A stretch of 64,000 nucleotides of DNA from Planococcus citri (lineage: Eukaryota > Arthropoda > Insecta > Hemiptera > Pseudococcidae). The translations under genes were made by a program, and so were the position numbers. Position 1 is the first letter of the stretch; the number at the start of each line of letters is the position of its first letter. Location of the stretch: contig NC_088679.1 of assembly GCF_950023065.1 (NCBI RefSeq), positions 71,796,001 to 71,860,000 on the forward strand. Direction: 5' to 3'. The notes under the pieces are model-generated. The model was not told the DNA's origin. It saw only the letters and a program-made list of their open reading frames with translations, and did no database searches. This document shows, one piece after another, positions 1-11,267 of this stretch.

Positions 1-946
1 CAATACGGATAACTCACCTGTAACAATTTTTTAAATGGTACCTATTAATTTTCACTGCTATAATCTCAGTGTGGGGTAGTTACATCCAGATAAAGAGTCG
101 TAGGTACTAGGTAGGTACTTGGATAATCTTACCAAAAAATGTAAGGATGACTGTAATATTGGCAATAATCAATAACGTGACTGTGACTCTTTTACGTCCT
201 AAACTGCGATTGAATACAACTTTAAAACTGTCAAATATCATGCGCTTCAAATTGAAAACAAGGTAAGAAGTATTTTTCTTGTCAACGGAAACTGAATTAT
301 CTTTGATGAAGATCAAAGCGCATATTAATCCACTCATCGAGCAAATGAAGCACAACGAATAAGAATTAAGAAACCCAAAATTACGAAGCATGAATCCAGC
401 TCCGCCTTTGCCTACTACCAGAGCAGCTAATCTAATCGTTCCAATAATTCCAAGTCGCATAGTGCGACTTTGTATATCAGATATATCGCATATATACAAT
501 TGACAACCTACCAGCATCATACTCATTCCTGTACACAAGCTTTCAAATACCGCCCATAATAATACTGCTATGATTGGTTTCCATTGCCAAAAATATGAAT
601 TCAAACAACCAGATAATGCGTGAAGTAATTGTACCAAGATGGAAATATAAATCAGGGGTCTTCTCCTTCGACCTGCTTCATCGCTCCAGTATGAGGCAAA
701 TATTACGATAAGTAGACCTATGAAAAGGACAACAGGTTGGTACTTGAGGTTAACTTCTGCCACGAATAGAATTCCGCTTCTTTCGTCATCACATTGGGTG
801 TTTTTTAGGTCTGGCTGAGATGTTGAGTTGGGTCGGCATGCTTTTTGAAGAAATAAATTCGTATCTAAGCCTTTGATCCACTCATACACGACGAGGTAGA
901 TGAAAAACGATGGTTCAACAGTCACATCTTTGAAATAATCGAACAT
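1..946 (-). CDS. SLC46-like MFS transporter A (5' part; runs off the left edge)
   Basis: Exon 1 is 946-133 and exon 2 begins at 17 and leaves the window. The product is an insect SLC46-type (proton-coupled folate transporter-like) major facilitator protein that should move small solutes across a membrane; the substrate cannot be read from sequence. Exon 1 encodes the N-terminal half. It has an N-terminal VEPSFF stretch before the first membrane segment, an extracellular loop with a glycosylation site (NST) and two cysteines, and the MFS loop motif with Asp, Gly-Arg-Arg (DEAGRR) between segments 2 and 3. The donor at 132-131 (G/GTAAGA) and the acceptor CAG before 17 join in phase 1, exactly as in the complete paralogues. 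The start at 946 aligns with those of B and C. Family assignment rests on pattern recognition. Confidence 0.85.
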
Positions 947-1140
947 CGCGTGACAATAATAAAATTAAGCTATATACGTATAAAGGTACACTACACTCGC
1001 AATAGAAACAAAAAATGATCATCAAACGAAATCATTCTTATCACTTGGAGAATTTAGCTTGAATAACGATTAATACGATCACAGGTACCATCCTAGATAT
1101 TCTTAACCGACTCACTAAATTCGAATTAACTCGCGAGCGT

Positions 1141-1200
1141 TCGACGATGGATCGAAAATGCATACCTCAGCTTAAATGCTGCTCGCGAATAACTGTCAGG
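1141..1200 (-). promoter_or_regulatory. Conserved block upstream of gene A
   Basis: A GC-richer stretch (core CTCGCGAATAA on the plus strand near 1183) lies about 0.2-0.25 kb upstream of the gene A start. It recurs upstream of B (23820-23880) and, weaker, of C, D and E. It could be a 5' non-coding exon (a GAG/GTATGC donor-like site is visible on the minus strand) or a promoter element. Function is inferred only from conservation among paralogues. Confidence 0.4.
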
Positions 1201-1479
1201 TACCTAACTACACATATAAAAGTAAAAACGCCGGTAGTAAAGTGGACTGTATACTCGTATGATGTTCTATTTTACGACAGAATGAATATATTAAGGCGTC
1301 TGCTGGTGTTCACTTCGTGAACGAAAAAGATGAATAAATGCCTACCTACCTAGATAATTTGTACCTCCGCGTACATTAAAATTATCCAGTTAACCTTGGA
1401 TTGCCACACTTAAAAATAAAGAGATTTTTTGAGATTTTTCTACTCTAGACCAGGTGTGGAGCATGCGATTCCAGCGTGA

Positions 1480-1875
1480 TTTTTGATTTTTCTAGCAATT
1501 TTTGAACTTCTTTACAAGACGTAGAAATTGATTTGTTGAGCACCTTCTGGAAAAGTTGAAATATAATTCGAAAAACCAATTCCGGGGAAGTTCTCATTCC
1601 CTCTCTCTTGAGTGATGATGTCCTCCTGAGGACTCAAATTTTCAGTACCTATGTTGTTTTGGAGGTATTCTCCACATTAAAAAAATTCTTCGTCACGCGG
1701 TTAAAATTTTTGGGTGGAAATGCGTAGAATGGTTTGGATAAAACTTATAAAAATCAATTTGAACTTGATTGGTTGAAAAACGTATGACGGTGACGAGTTG
1801 AAATTTTGAAAAAATTCTCAACTTACTTTACATAAAAATTTTAATGGGCGTTTTTGTATTTTTTCGTAAAAAAAA
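1480..1875. repeat. Direct repeat, copy 1 (partner 2280-2673)
   Basis: This roughly 400-bp block shares an ordered series of matching words with 2280-2673: TACAAGACG, GTATTCTCCACATTAAAAAA, AAAAACGTATGA and GGGCGTTTT. The two copies lie in the same orientation and are moderately diverged. No coding sense is visible. Confidence 0.6.
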
Positions 1876-2279
1876 AGTTCAATCCACTCATCAGACACTG
1901 TGTCTGTAGGTGCATAAATTTCGATGCTCATTCATGTATGATGGGTTGCCTAACTTCTTGGCTGCAAGGCAACTGCGAGTTGGTTAAAATTTTTTTATCT
2001 CCAAGTCTGTGTATACAATTTTTCAAAAATATTCCTTTCGTCCGCTTCGTAACAAAAGAATCACTTTGCCCAAAATTTTTCGGTTTTTGACGAATTTTTG
2101 AAAATCTAAAAATTTACCATTTTTCGACGATTCATGCGTTTCAAAAAATACACAGACATACTTACCTGTATAATGTATTATCCAGTAAAAATGATGAAAA
2201 TTGATCCTGAAACTAGTAGGTATATCACTTCCTCAAACCAAACCTCGCCACCCATTTTTAGTAATTCCGGAGCCTCCAA

Positions 2280-2673
2280 CGTGATTTTGATTTTTCCAGC
2301 ATTTTTGAAATTTCTGTACAAGACGAGGAAAATGATTGAAGCACCATTTGGAAAAGTTCAAATGAAATGCGAAAAACATGTTTCTGGGGGGGGGGGGTTC
2401 TTATTCTTGTTACTCTCTTAAGTGACGATCTCCACCTGAGGATAAAGATTTTCAGTATGTTGTTTCGAAGGTATTCTCCACATTAAAAAAAATCCTCGTC
2501 ACATTGTTCGAATTTTTTAGGTGAAATTGCGGCCAATGGCTTGGCTAAAAACTTATGAAAATCAATTTGAGGTTCATTGACCGAAAAACGTATGATGGTA
2601 ACTAGTTGATAAATTTTGAAAAACTTACTTTAAATAAAAATTGCGATGGGCGTTTTTTGTATTTTTTCGAAGA
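2280..2673. repeat. Direct repeat, copy 2 (partner 1480-1875)
   Basis: Second copy of the block at 1480. It carries a run of ten G's near 2387 that copy 1 lacks. The 400 bp between the copies show nothing recognisable. Confidence 0.6.
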
Positions 2674-3425
2674 AAAAGTTTAAAGATTGAAACTTTTTAG
2701 CTAAGATAACCCCCATTAAAAATTCAAACAAAAATAGGTAGATACTTTTAGACAAATTTTGAACTTAGTTTTTATCATAATGTTGACAGAAAAGTAAAGA
2801 GTGGAAATTGTGAATTTTCTGTGCATTTTATTTTCAACGAAAAAATTGTTTTGGGGTTGTTCGATGTTTTTGAACATACTGTTGTTATGGAACTGGTAAG
2901 TCTGGTATAAACTTCGTCTATCTAAATCCATGCATAGATGATAACAGGGTTTTTTGTGGAGAACGCGGGGAGACGCCCCCTCTCTCCCAAGAAAAGTTTG
3001 AACACGTCGAAAAATTGTCATAAAAAATAAAAAAATTAAAAAAATGTTGATAACTTTTTCAAAAAATTTTGAATGTTTTTTAGGTCAATATTATCCAAAC
3101 AGTGTAAAACCTATCAAGGTACCACATTGAAATTTTTGAATTGTGGAACATTATTACTTGAAGAGCGAAAAAAGAGTGATTCAAGAAGGTTCAAAATAAA
3201 ACCAAAGTTACTTTTTTATATTTTCAAACAAATATTATTTAAACAATAAAAAAATAATTTAGGTACTTCGATTTTTTTTCTCAAAACACAGCAGCAGGGC
3301 GGGGTATTCAGAGCGTCAGTGGCAACAATAAACCCCCTTTTTCACTTCCGTTCAATTCTGAAAAAACACCTTTCGAGCCCCTCCCTTAGATCAATAGCGA
3401 GTTCCTTTCATTTTCTTTTCTATTA
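2674..3425. other. AT-rich intergenic DNA, nothing recognised
   Basis: Short reading frames here have no domain, no splice context and low-complexity composition. I see no gene, RNA or repeat boundary. Confidence 0.5.
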
Positions 3426-4130
3426 TGGTCATTCCACCTCAACTCAACCAACGTTTTTGAGTCATGTCCTACGATTTCGCTCAATTTTTTTTTTAAATGT
3501 CTACCCACCCAATAAGTTAGAAACCTGCAATCAGTTTGGTCGCAGCACCCTCAGGGGGCGGGTGGGGGCTCCAATTATTTTCACATTGTTTCGAGGCACT
3601 TAACTTCAGTAGAGCATTCCTCCAAAGCTATGATACTTTGATCAAAGCTGATTTCACAGTTCAAAAGGGAATTGCATTTTGAACTTTTCAAGTATTTTGA
3701 AATTTTCAAAAGTTGAAAGTTGAACTTACAAATCAAAAGTTCAACTTTCAAAATGGCGCTGTAAGTAGGAGCTACCATTTAACATTCTGAAAAATTTCCA
3801 TAGATGTACATTTTGGTGCTTTTTTGAAATATTTAATTTTTTAGATAGGATCTTTTGATGGAAAGGGAGCACCCCTCCCCCAAATTTGGGAAAAACTTTC
3901 AAAAAAATATCTGGGGCATGTGATATATCGAATTGTATGTTTTCAGTAACGCTGAATACGAATATGACGTCAGATTTTTGATTGGACCCCATCCATGGCC
4001 CCCAAAACCTCCCCAAATGGGAAAAAAGTTCAAAAAAGTGTTTTTTTTTCGTGCGACACATGAAATAAGTATGTAGTATGTTTTTGGTGACGCTGGACAC
4101 GATTATGGCGTCAAATTTTTGATGCGTTTA
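3426..4130. repeat. Dispersed copy of the foldback-element arm
   Basis: This block matches one arm of the 1.6-kb foldback at 51642-53247. It starts with the same GGTCATTCCA and TCAACTCAACCAACG words and continues through the AAAGTTGAAAGTTGAAC and ATCTGGGGCATGTGATATAT stretches to the GACGTCAGATTTTTGATTGG words. Only one arm is present here, so it is either a solo arm or a half-deleted foldback. It lies between genes A and B. Confidence 0.75.
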
Positions 4131-4530
4131 TAAAACGTTTAAAACTCTATAATGACGAGGAACAATTAGTATGTACCACGCGAATAAAGCAATTTGTGCG
4201 ATTTCAATAGCTTATAGCTAAGTAAGAATGTCTTATTCGACAACATTCCACACTTATTCAAATAAACATTAGGCATGGGTAGGTACCCACCCACACAAGT
4301 GTTGAAGGAAATTACGAAAATAAATTGATGTAGGTACTATAGTTTAATACATATATCGACGGATATCCTATTTTATGCATACACACTACACAAATTATTC
4401 ATATGTGGAAATACAAATCTTCACCTTATCCATCAGGAATGTATTCGTTATTCATAAAATTCATAGAACACATAGAGTATTTTTGCTAACATCTCACATC
4501 AGATGTGCAAGCATCAAAACATACCTACAC
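4131..4530. other. 3' flank of gene B, nothing recognised
   Basis: AT-rich sequence after the gene B stop codon. It contains ordinary AATAAA-like words but no recognisable gene. Confidence 0.5.
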
Positions 4531-4965
4531 TTATAATAACGAAGTTTCGCAACATTTTTCCTCTGTAACTTCTCGCTTCTTTGTTTTCTCAGCGTCGAAT
4601 TTTTTACTGAAGTAATATGCGCCACTAAAATAAAAAATGCATAATTTAAATTAAATCATAATGAGATGAACAACTAGGTAATTTAAAAACTGGTAGATTG
4701 GTAGGTAGGTATCTAAGTAATTTCACAAAAATTGTCATTGTAGGTAAACTATGAATTTTGGTTGATAGGTGTCTCTTTTTTTTTTACATTAATAATAATT
4801 TTCAAACTTACCAAAAACATAAAACGATGCCTACATCCAGCACAACACTAACAAGACAAAATGCAGACGGATAGGTATCCAATGTTCTTCGGAAAATAGC
4901 ATTATAAGCCATAAAAGTAAAAGGAACTATCAACGCAAATATACCATTAACAGCATTCAATCGAC
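4531..4965 (-). CDS. SLC46-like MFS transporter B, exons 5 and 6 (3' end)
   Basis: Exon 5 is 4965-4812 and exon 6 is 4624-4531 (TAA at 4533-4531). They continue gene B, whose exons 1-4 lie at 23728-22245, across a 17.3-kb intron 4. Exon 5 begins in phase 1 after TTTAG, encodes two C-terminal membrane segments starting GRLNAVNG, and ends in phase 2 at G/GTAAG. Exon 6 starts after TTTTAG with a YYFSKKFD motif shared by all paralogues, then a basic and acidic tail. Joined lengths (814+102+138+84+154+94 = 1386 bp) give an unbroken 461-residue reading frame, so the gene is probably still functional despite the insertions. Pairing these exons with the distant 5' exons follows from gene order, phase, and the absence of another donor set between them. 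Confidence 0.85.
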
Positions 4966-5329
4966 CTAAACAAAATGCAGAATTTTATTAATAAATCATC
5001 ACCAACCAATCAATAAGTAGCGAGACATGTACATAGATTAAAGGGATGTAATCGTCATTCTGAGTTAAAAGTCATCCAGAAAAAGCACTCACTTGGAGTA
5101 TAGAGAGCGAGCCTTCAAAGAGCGTCCATTTTCGAAAAAATCAAGGGCTTTTGCTTACTTAGTTGCCTTACAGACTTTTTTTTGTTGAAAGAAACAGCTC
5201 AGATTCCAGATTTGATTAGGTCATAATTTTGGTATAATTAAATCTGTTTAGATCTCGTCAGATCCAATAGAGGACACCTGATTTGGATCAAATAATATCA
5301 TGATCTGTTAATAAAAGATTACGCCATTG
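4966..5329. other. Intron 4 of gene B, 3' end
   Basis: Part of this stretch (about 5060-5210) resembles 27490-27610 in intron 4 of gene C, with words such as TTTTCGAAAAAAT and GAAACNGNTCAGATTC. It is therefore the ancestral intron shared by the two duplicates. No gene is present. Confidence 0.55.
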
Positions 5330-5590
5330 AATTGAAGAGCTCTATTCCAAAGTGCGTTAAGTCATTTTCAAAAAAGGCACGTTTTACGAGAATTTTTACT
5401 TCAAAAGTGGGTTTTAAGTCATCGATTTTTCAAAGTAAATTTTTCTACAAGTACCTAATTGTTCTATGTCCAAAGAAAGGAAAGGTGTACCGACCTTTGG
5501 AAATAGAACAAATTTCAGCATCAAAAACGTTAAACGCATTTTTTGGAGGAAAAAATGACTTAGCCCACTTTGGAATAGAGCTCTTCAATT
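5330..5590. mobile_element. Small inverted-repeat element (MITE-like)
   Basis: The ends are inverted repeats of about 38 bp. AATTGAAGAGCTCTATTCC at 5330 reappears in reverse complement ending at 5590, and the match continues through AAGTCATTTT. A second inverted pair lies inside (GTTCTATGTCCAAAG near 5460 and its complement near 5500). At 261 bp it has no coding room. I could not fix the target-site duplication, so the superfamily is unknown. Confidence 0.65.
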
Positions 5591-5689
5591 TATTTTTGGA
5601 TTTTTGATACCCACTTATAGAAAAAAAAATTTTAAAAACTGTTTCAAGGGAGTTTATCAAACTTTTTCATGAAACGTAAATTTTGCTGA

Positions 5690-6640
5690 GCAAATTGAAC
5701 CAACATAAATTATTCCTTCAATTCAACTCTCGCATATCAACAACATTCAGTCATATATATACTGATGGTTCAAAAACTCAACAATTCACTGGATGTACAA
5801 TCATTCATGGCGACGTATCTATCCCAATTGCTCTCCCCTCCCTTTGCACTATCCTTACTGCTGATGCAATTAAATCTGCAATTTCATATTTCCTTGATTT
5901 TTCTTTAAATAATGTCATAATTTTTAGTGACTCACTATCTGCTCTTTCATCAATAAAAAACTATAGGTCGAAGTATTCACATCCTATATCACTTGAGATC
6001 ATTGAACTCCTTCAACGCTTCCAAAATAGCACACCCATACTATGTTGGATACCTTCACACTCCCAGATTCAAGGAAATGAGCTAGCAGATAAAATAGCTA
6101 AACATGCACACCTCCACCTTCCCCTTGCCAACATACCAATCCCTCTATCTGATTTGAAACTCCATTCCAAAACACTAATGCATGAAGTATTTCAATCTTC
6201 AATAATTCTTCATGGTCTCAGGTCCCAACTTCAAATAAACTCAAAAGCATCAAAAACACCACATCTTTATGGAAAACTTCTGAGCAACTTCAACGTAAAT
6301 CTGAGGTTCTTCTCACCCGACTCAGGACTGGCCACTCCCTTTTCACTCATCAATTCATATTCCTTAAACACCCTATACCATTATGCCCAGAATGGAACAA
6401 CAACCCCCTAAACATTGCTCATTTAAGACTGCCCTTCCTATCAGAATGAACGCTCCAGACACCTAAGTTCTAACCAACTCCAGGTCCTCCTTTCTGACAA
6501 CCCTTCTTACACAGACGAAGTTATTAAATTTCTAATCTCAACAAAATTAGATAAAAAAATTTTAAATTGTATGTACATACTCAACTTTATTTCCTGTGTA
6601 TAACCTAATTTTAAGCTTTTCACTCGTAAATACGAGCCTC
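5690..6640 (+). pseudogene. LINE fragment: RNase H domain of a non-LTR retrotransposon
   Basis: A frame open over 5683-6411 carries an RNase H fold of the kind at the C-terminus of Jockey/R1/I-type LINE ORF2. It shows YTDGSK (first catalytic Asp, residue 28), FSDSLSAL (third acidic residue) and WIPSHSQIQGNELADKIAKH (His and final Asp). The second acidic position reads TADA where TAEA is usual. After about 6290 the downstream C-terminal motif (RLRTGHS) continues in another frame, so there is a frameshift. No reverse transcriptase precedes it, so this is a 5'-truncated dead copy. It sits in intron 4 of gene B, opposite in strand to the gene. Confidence 0.8.
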
Positions 6641-7452
6641 TAGCCGATAAGTTGCTGTAGGTATATGGCTCATTAAATAAAATAAAAACTAGACAGCTAA
6701 GCAAAGCTTAGCTGCAAAGTGTGCGTAGCTAGCTGCCTTTTCTACAGCTATAACCGTTATTACATCTAGGTAGTGCATAAGTGAATCAACCATGTCACAG
6801 TGATGAGAATTTTTGAAACTCTCACTGCTTCAAAATAATAATTGTTTTTCAGTGTTTTCATATTTTCCAAATTACAATAGGTATTTCAGAATAATTTATA
6901 AGCTTGTATTGCTTCTAAATTAAGAAATTTCTAGTTGTTTTTCATAGTTTGCATTGTTTTAAAATTTACAAAATTTCAAATCGATTTCCCGAATTCCCCA
7001 TCGCTACAATTTCATAAAGTTTTCAATAAATTTTCAGAATTTTGCATTGCTGCTGAGTTAGGAAATTTGCAATCAATTTTTAGAATTCACATTGCCTCTA
7101 AATAGTCAAATTTTGAATAATTTTTCAGAATTCTTATTGTCTTTAAATTAAAAAATTTCAAATTCAATTTTCAAGTTCATATTGTTCACAAATTGTAAAA
7201 CGTTTACTCAATTTTTGGAATTTACATTGCCTCTAATTTTTCAGAATTCTCATCTTGTTCATAAATATTACAATACTTATTTTATATAATTTTCAAGTTC
7301 ACATTATCTGCAACTTACAGAACTTTTAATCAATTTTTGGAATTCTCAGCGTCTCTAAATACAAATTTTCATACTATTTTTTTTAGAATTTCCATTGTCT
7401 TCAAATTTATAAATTTTCAAACCAATTTTCAGAACTTGCTTTTTATTCTAAA
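6641..7452. repeat. Degenerate AT-rich minisatellite-like stretch
   Basis: Loosely repeated words (CAGAATTC, CATTGCCTCTAAATT, AAATTTCAAAT, CAATTTT) recur every 50-60 bp. They look like an old decayed tandem repeat leading into the clean array at 7453. No coding sense. Confidence 0.45.
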
Positions 7453-9250
7453 TTAAGAATTAAATCTTATAAAATATGTTAAGAATTTGAATTGCCTCTA
7501 AATTACACAAAAAAAAATATGGGTAATTTTTACAAAAAAATTTAACTAAATACTGGTATTTAGCACAATTAAGTACCAGATCCCATTTAATAATTTTTAC
7601 TGTAATCATTTAGTAAAAATTATCATGTTAATAAATTTTGCTATAGGTACCTACCAATAGTAAAAATCATTTTGTTTTAATAATTTTTACTAAATCATGA
7701 TAATAAAAATTTCATGTTTCAATTGTACAAAAATTAGTTTAATTACTCATTTTGAAGTAATTTTTAAATTATAAGTAAAAAGTTAAAAATTATTCATGTC
7801 AAGGTAATTCTTTTAAGAATTAAATCTTATAAAATATGTTAAGAATTTGAATTGCCTCTAAATTACACAAAAAAAAATATGGGTAATTTTTACAAAAAAA
7901 TTTAACTAAATACTGGTATTTAGCACAATTAAGTACCAGATCCCATTTAATAATTTTTACTGTAATCATTTAGTAAAAATTATCATTTTAATAAATTTTG
8001 CTATAGGTACCTACCAATAGTAAAAATCATTTTGTTTTAATAATTTTTACTAAATCATGATAATAAAAATTTCATGTTTCAATTGTACAAAAATTAGTTT
8101 AATTACTCATTTTGAAGTAATTTTTAAATTATAAGTAAAAAGTTAAAAATTATTCATGTCAAGGTAATTCTTTTAAGAATTAAATCTTATAAAATATGTT
8201 AAGAATTTGAATTGCCTCTAAATTACACAAAAAAAAATATGGGTAATTTTTACAAAAAAATTTAACTAAATACTGGTATTTAGCACAATTAAGTACCAGA
8301 TCCCATTTAATAATTTTTACTGTAATCATTTAGTAAAAATTATCATTTTAATAAATTTTGCTATAGGTACCTACCAATAGTAAAAATCATTTTGTTTTAA
8401 TAATTTTTACTAAATCATGATAATAAAAATTTCATGTTTCAATTGTACAAAAATTAGTTTAATTACTCATTTTGAAGTAATTTTTAAATTATAAGTAAAA
8501 AGTTAAAAATTATTCATGTCAAGGTAATTCTTTTAAGAATTAAATCTTATAAAATATGTTAAGAATTTGAATTGCCTCTAAATTACACAAAAAAAATATG
8601 GGTAATTTTTACAAAAAAATTTAACTAAATACTGGTATTTAGCACAATTAAGTACCAGATCCCATTTAATAATTTTTACTGTAATCATTTAGTAAAAATT
8701 ATCATTTTAATAAATTTTGCTATAGGTACCTACCAATAGTAAAAATCATTTTGTTTTAATAATTTTTACTAAATCATGATAATAAAAATTTCATGTTTCA
8801 ATTGTACAAAAATTAGTTTAATTACTCATTTTGAAGTAATTTTTAAATTATAAGTAAAAAGTTAAAAATTATTCATGTCAAGGTAATTCTTTTAAGAATT
8901 AAATCTTATAAAATATGTTAAGAATTTGAATTGCCTCTAAATTACACAAAAAAAATATGGGTAATTTTTACAAAAAAATTTAACTAAATACTGGTATTTA
9001 GCACAATTAAGTACCAGATCCCATTTAATAATTTTTACTGTAATCATTTAGTAAAAATTATCATTTTAATAAATTTTGCTATAGGTACCTACCAATAGTA
9101 AAAATCATTTTGTTTTAATAATTTTTACTAAATCATGATAATAAAAATTTCATGTTTCAATTGTACAAAAATTAGTTTAATTACTCATTTTGAAGTAATT
9201 TTTAAATTATAAGTAAAAAGTTAAAAATTATTCATGTCAAGGTAATTCTT
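7453..9250. repeat. Tandem array, five copies of a 360-bp unit
   Basis: Units start near 7453, 7813, 8173, 8533 and 8892, each beginning with AAGAATTAAATCTTATAAAA. Period is 360 bp in the first three and 359 in the last two, where a poly-A run is one base shorter. Copies are almost identical; copy 1 differs by ATCATGTTAA versus ATCATTTTAA. Each unit contains complementary halves (TAATTTTTACT and AGTAAAAATTA), so single strands could fold. The array stops only 14 bp before the hAT element. It is a young local satellite inside intron 4 of gene B. Confidence 0.95.
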
Positions 9251-9264
9251 ACTATACTTATGGC

Positions 9265-10371
9265 CAGTGTTGTCATAACGAAATTTTTTTTTCGTTACGT
9301 TATATCGTTTCGTTTCAGATTTGTGAAATTTTTCGTTACGTTATTTTTCCGTTATTTCGTTGCACAGATAATTCCGTTACGTTATGTTTTTCGTTTAACG
9401 TTATTACATCATTTTGTTTTTCCGTTATTTCGTTATTTCGTTTCGTTTTTCGTTATAGCACAAAAATGTCCAAATTGGGGGTTTCTCTGAAAAAAACTGA
9501 AAAAAGTACAAGGTTGGTCAGTATACCTAAAGTGTACCTTCATTTCTCAGTAACTTTATGCAATTTCATTCCAACTTTTAAGCACTTTTCTCTATTTTTG
9601 CAACATTTTTTTAATAGGTGAACTTTTATGTCAATATTGTCAATTGAGCCACTTTATGCAGTTATTTTTATGAAATTTTTCCAATTGTCAGTACTTCTAT
9701 TTTTTAGGATGTCTAACAAAATTGTTGAAAAATGACAAAATAGGACTTTAGTAGGACTTTCAGCAGGTCATCTATCGAGCACTTATGGAATTTGGGGGGG
9801 GGGGCAGTGGTGTTGAAATTTACGTTCAAATTCTTAACCAAACTTTTGCAAAAAATGTGAAATTTTATTCCAATTTTTCAATTTTAACCAGAAAAAAAAC
9901 AAAACATGCAGTTATTAGCGATGAATTTTTAAAAATTAAGTAATTAACCATCAATTTTAAAATTGATGAATGAATGAATATCACATCATGTTTGCTTGAA
10001 ATCAAAGTCAGACACCTTGATTTTTCGATACATGTGTGTTTTTCTGCTCATAAATTTTTTCATTAATTTCATTTTCAAGTACAGTATTTTTCAATTTTTT
10101 ATTGATTAATCATTTTTTAATCATTTTTCCCAAAAAATTGAAGAAAAAAGCGAAAAAAAAAGCGGAAAAAAACGAAAAAATAACGGAATTTTTTTCGTTT
10201 TCCGTTTCGTTATAGCATTAAGATTTTTCATAACGTTATAATTTCGTTACGGTTTCTTCTGCAACAAATTTCGTTTTCGTTTATCGTTACGTTATTATAA
10301 CGAAAAAAATTCCGGTTTTTTCCGTTTTTTCGTTTTTTCGTTACGTTATGAATAACGTTATGACAACACTG
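9265..10371. mobile_element. Non-autonomous hAT-type DNA transposon (1107 bp)
   Basis: The ends are perfect 16-bp inverted repeats, CAGTGTTGTCATAACG at 9265 and its complement ending at 10371. The flanks are an exact 8-bp direct repeat CTTATGGC (9257-9264 and 10372-10379). An 8-bp duplication plus a CAGTG terminus is the hallmark of the hAT superfamily. Both subterminal zones (about 9275-9460 and 10140-10360) are crowded with CGTTACGTTAT and CGTTTTTCG words in opposite orientation, likely transposase-binding or foldback sequence. There is no transposase frame, so it must have been moved in trans. Confidence 0.9.
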
Positions 10372-10499
10372 CTTATGGCTATAGGTAGATAGAAAATTAA
10401 TGAAATGAATTTTTAGTTAGCAAATGATATCATAATTCATAACTCAATTTCAGCATTATTTTTGCCCCATTATCATGTACTACGTAGGTAGTAAACTCC

Positions 10500-10606
10500 A
10501 AAGCATTTACCTATCCGATTTTCCTATGAAAAATCTGTCACCTACCTACTTACCTCACGGGGATTCGAACCTGGGTCCCTAAATTTCCTATTCCTACCTA
10601 CATGCC
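10500..10606 (-). mobile_element. tRNA-derived SINE, distal half (B box side)
   Basis: On the minus strand 10571-10561 reads GGTTCGAATCC, a perfect pol III B box. Its partner A box lies at 21393-21383, beyond the copia insertion. Removing that insertion and one ATGCC copy brings the boxes to about 40-45 bp apart, as in a tRNA-type promoter. The surrounding sequence does not fold as an intact tRNA, so I call it a SINE. Its outer limits are not determined. Confidence 0.6.
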
Positions 10607-10962
10607 TGTCGTAGTTTTGTCACAATTTAATTGACTTTGCTACTATCGATATTGTTTAGATAGGTCTTAAAATTTTTAGTCGATAGGTATAGATGCGTTA
10701 ATGTAGTGTTTCGTTATTGTTTCGGTTACATTACTTGTTGTAACGTTTTTATACCCAAAACTTGTTGTAAGCTTTGAGCTTTTGTAAAGTTCTAGTTGTA
10801 AATTTATGTAACACGTTATTACTTTATTATACGTTGAAATGAACGTTTGTTTTTATTCGTTTCGAAAGGTTTCAGTTTTATTGCACGTTGTGCACCGACT
10901 GTTTTAAAGATGGTTTTATTCGAATACGCGACTTTTCACCGATTTATAGGTCCGTTTTAACA
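10607..10962 (+). repeat. 5' LTR of the copia element
   Basis: 356 bp, TG to CA termini, preceded by ATGCC. It should carry the promoter; I could not fix a TATA box or transcription start. Confidence 0.95.
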
Positions 10963-10980
10963 TGGTAGCAGTAGCTAAGG
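10963..10980 (+). other. Primer-binding site of the copia element
   Basis: Directly after the 5' LTR comes TGGTAGCAG. This matches the complement of the 3' end of insect initiator methionine tRNA (from general knowledge of that tRNA). The match weakens after nine bases. Confidence 0.6.
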
Positions 10981-11267
10981 TTACTTTCGCGACAAAAAAC
11001 TTTTAAATTTTAATTTTTGTCGTGCCGAAGTTCGCCATTACGCGACCGAAATGTTCCATAGGCCTAGCCTATACGTAAGTACTTTTATCGTTGTTTAACG
11101 ACCGTTTTTTACCTCGCTATCGTGCGACCGTTTTCGCTTACGCGACCGCTAAGCTGTGTTACGCTGTTTTTCTTCATTCTGCGAGGGTGTAGTAGGTTGA
11201 CCGTATTCGCCTAACGCTCGTAGAATTGACCGTCGAACACGTGCCGCTGAAGGAGTATCGCTAGTCA

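Noticed and set aside
7453..9250. CRISPR-like array
   Set aside because: Units are 360 bp and nearly identical throughout with no unique spacers, and the genome is eukaryotic.
9260..9490. Phe-rich open frame of 76 codons
   Set aside because: It starts just outside and runs into the hAT element, and its composition only reflects the CGTTTTTCGTTA repeats.
10555..10606. A tRNA gene on the minus strand
   Set aside because: A and B boxes are good, but no acceptor stem or anticodon arm is evident once the copia insert is removed; a SINE is more likely.
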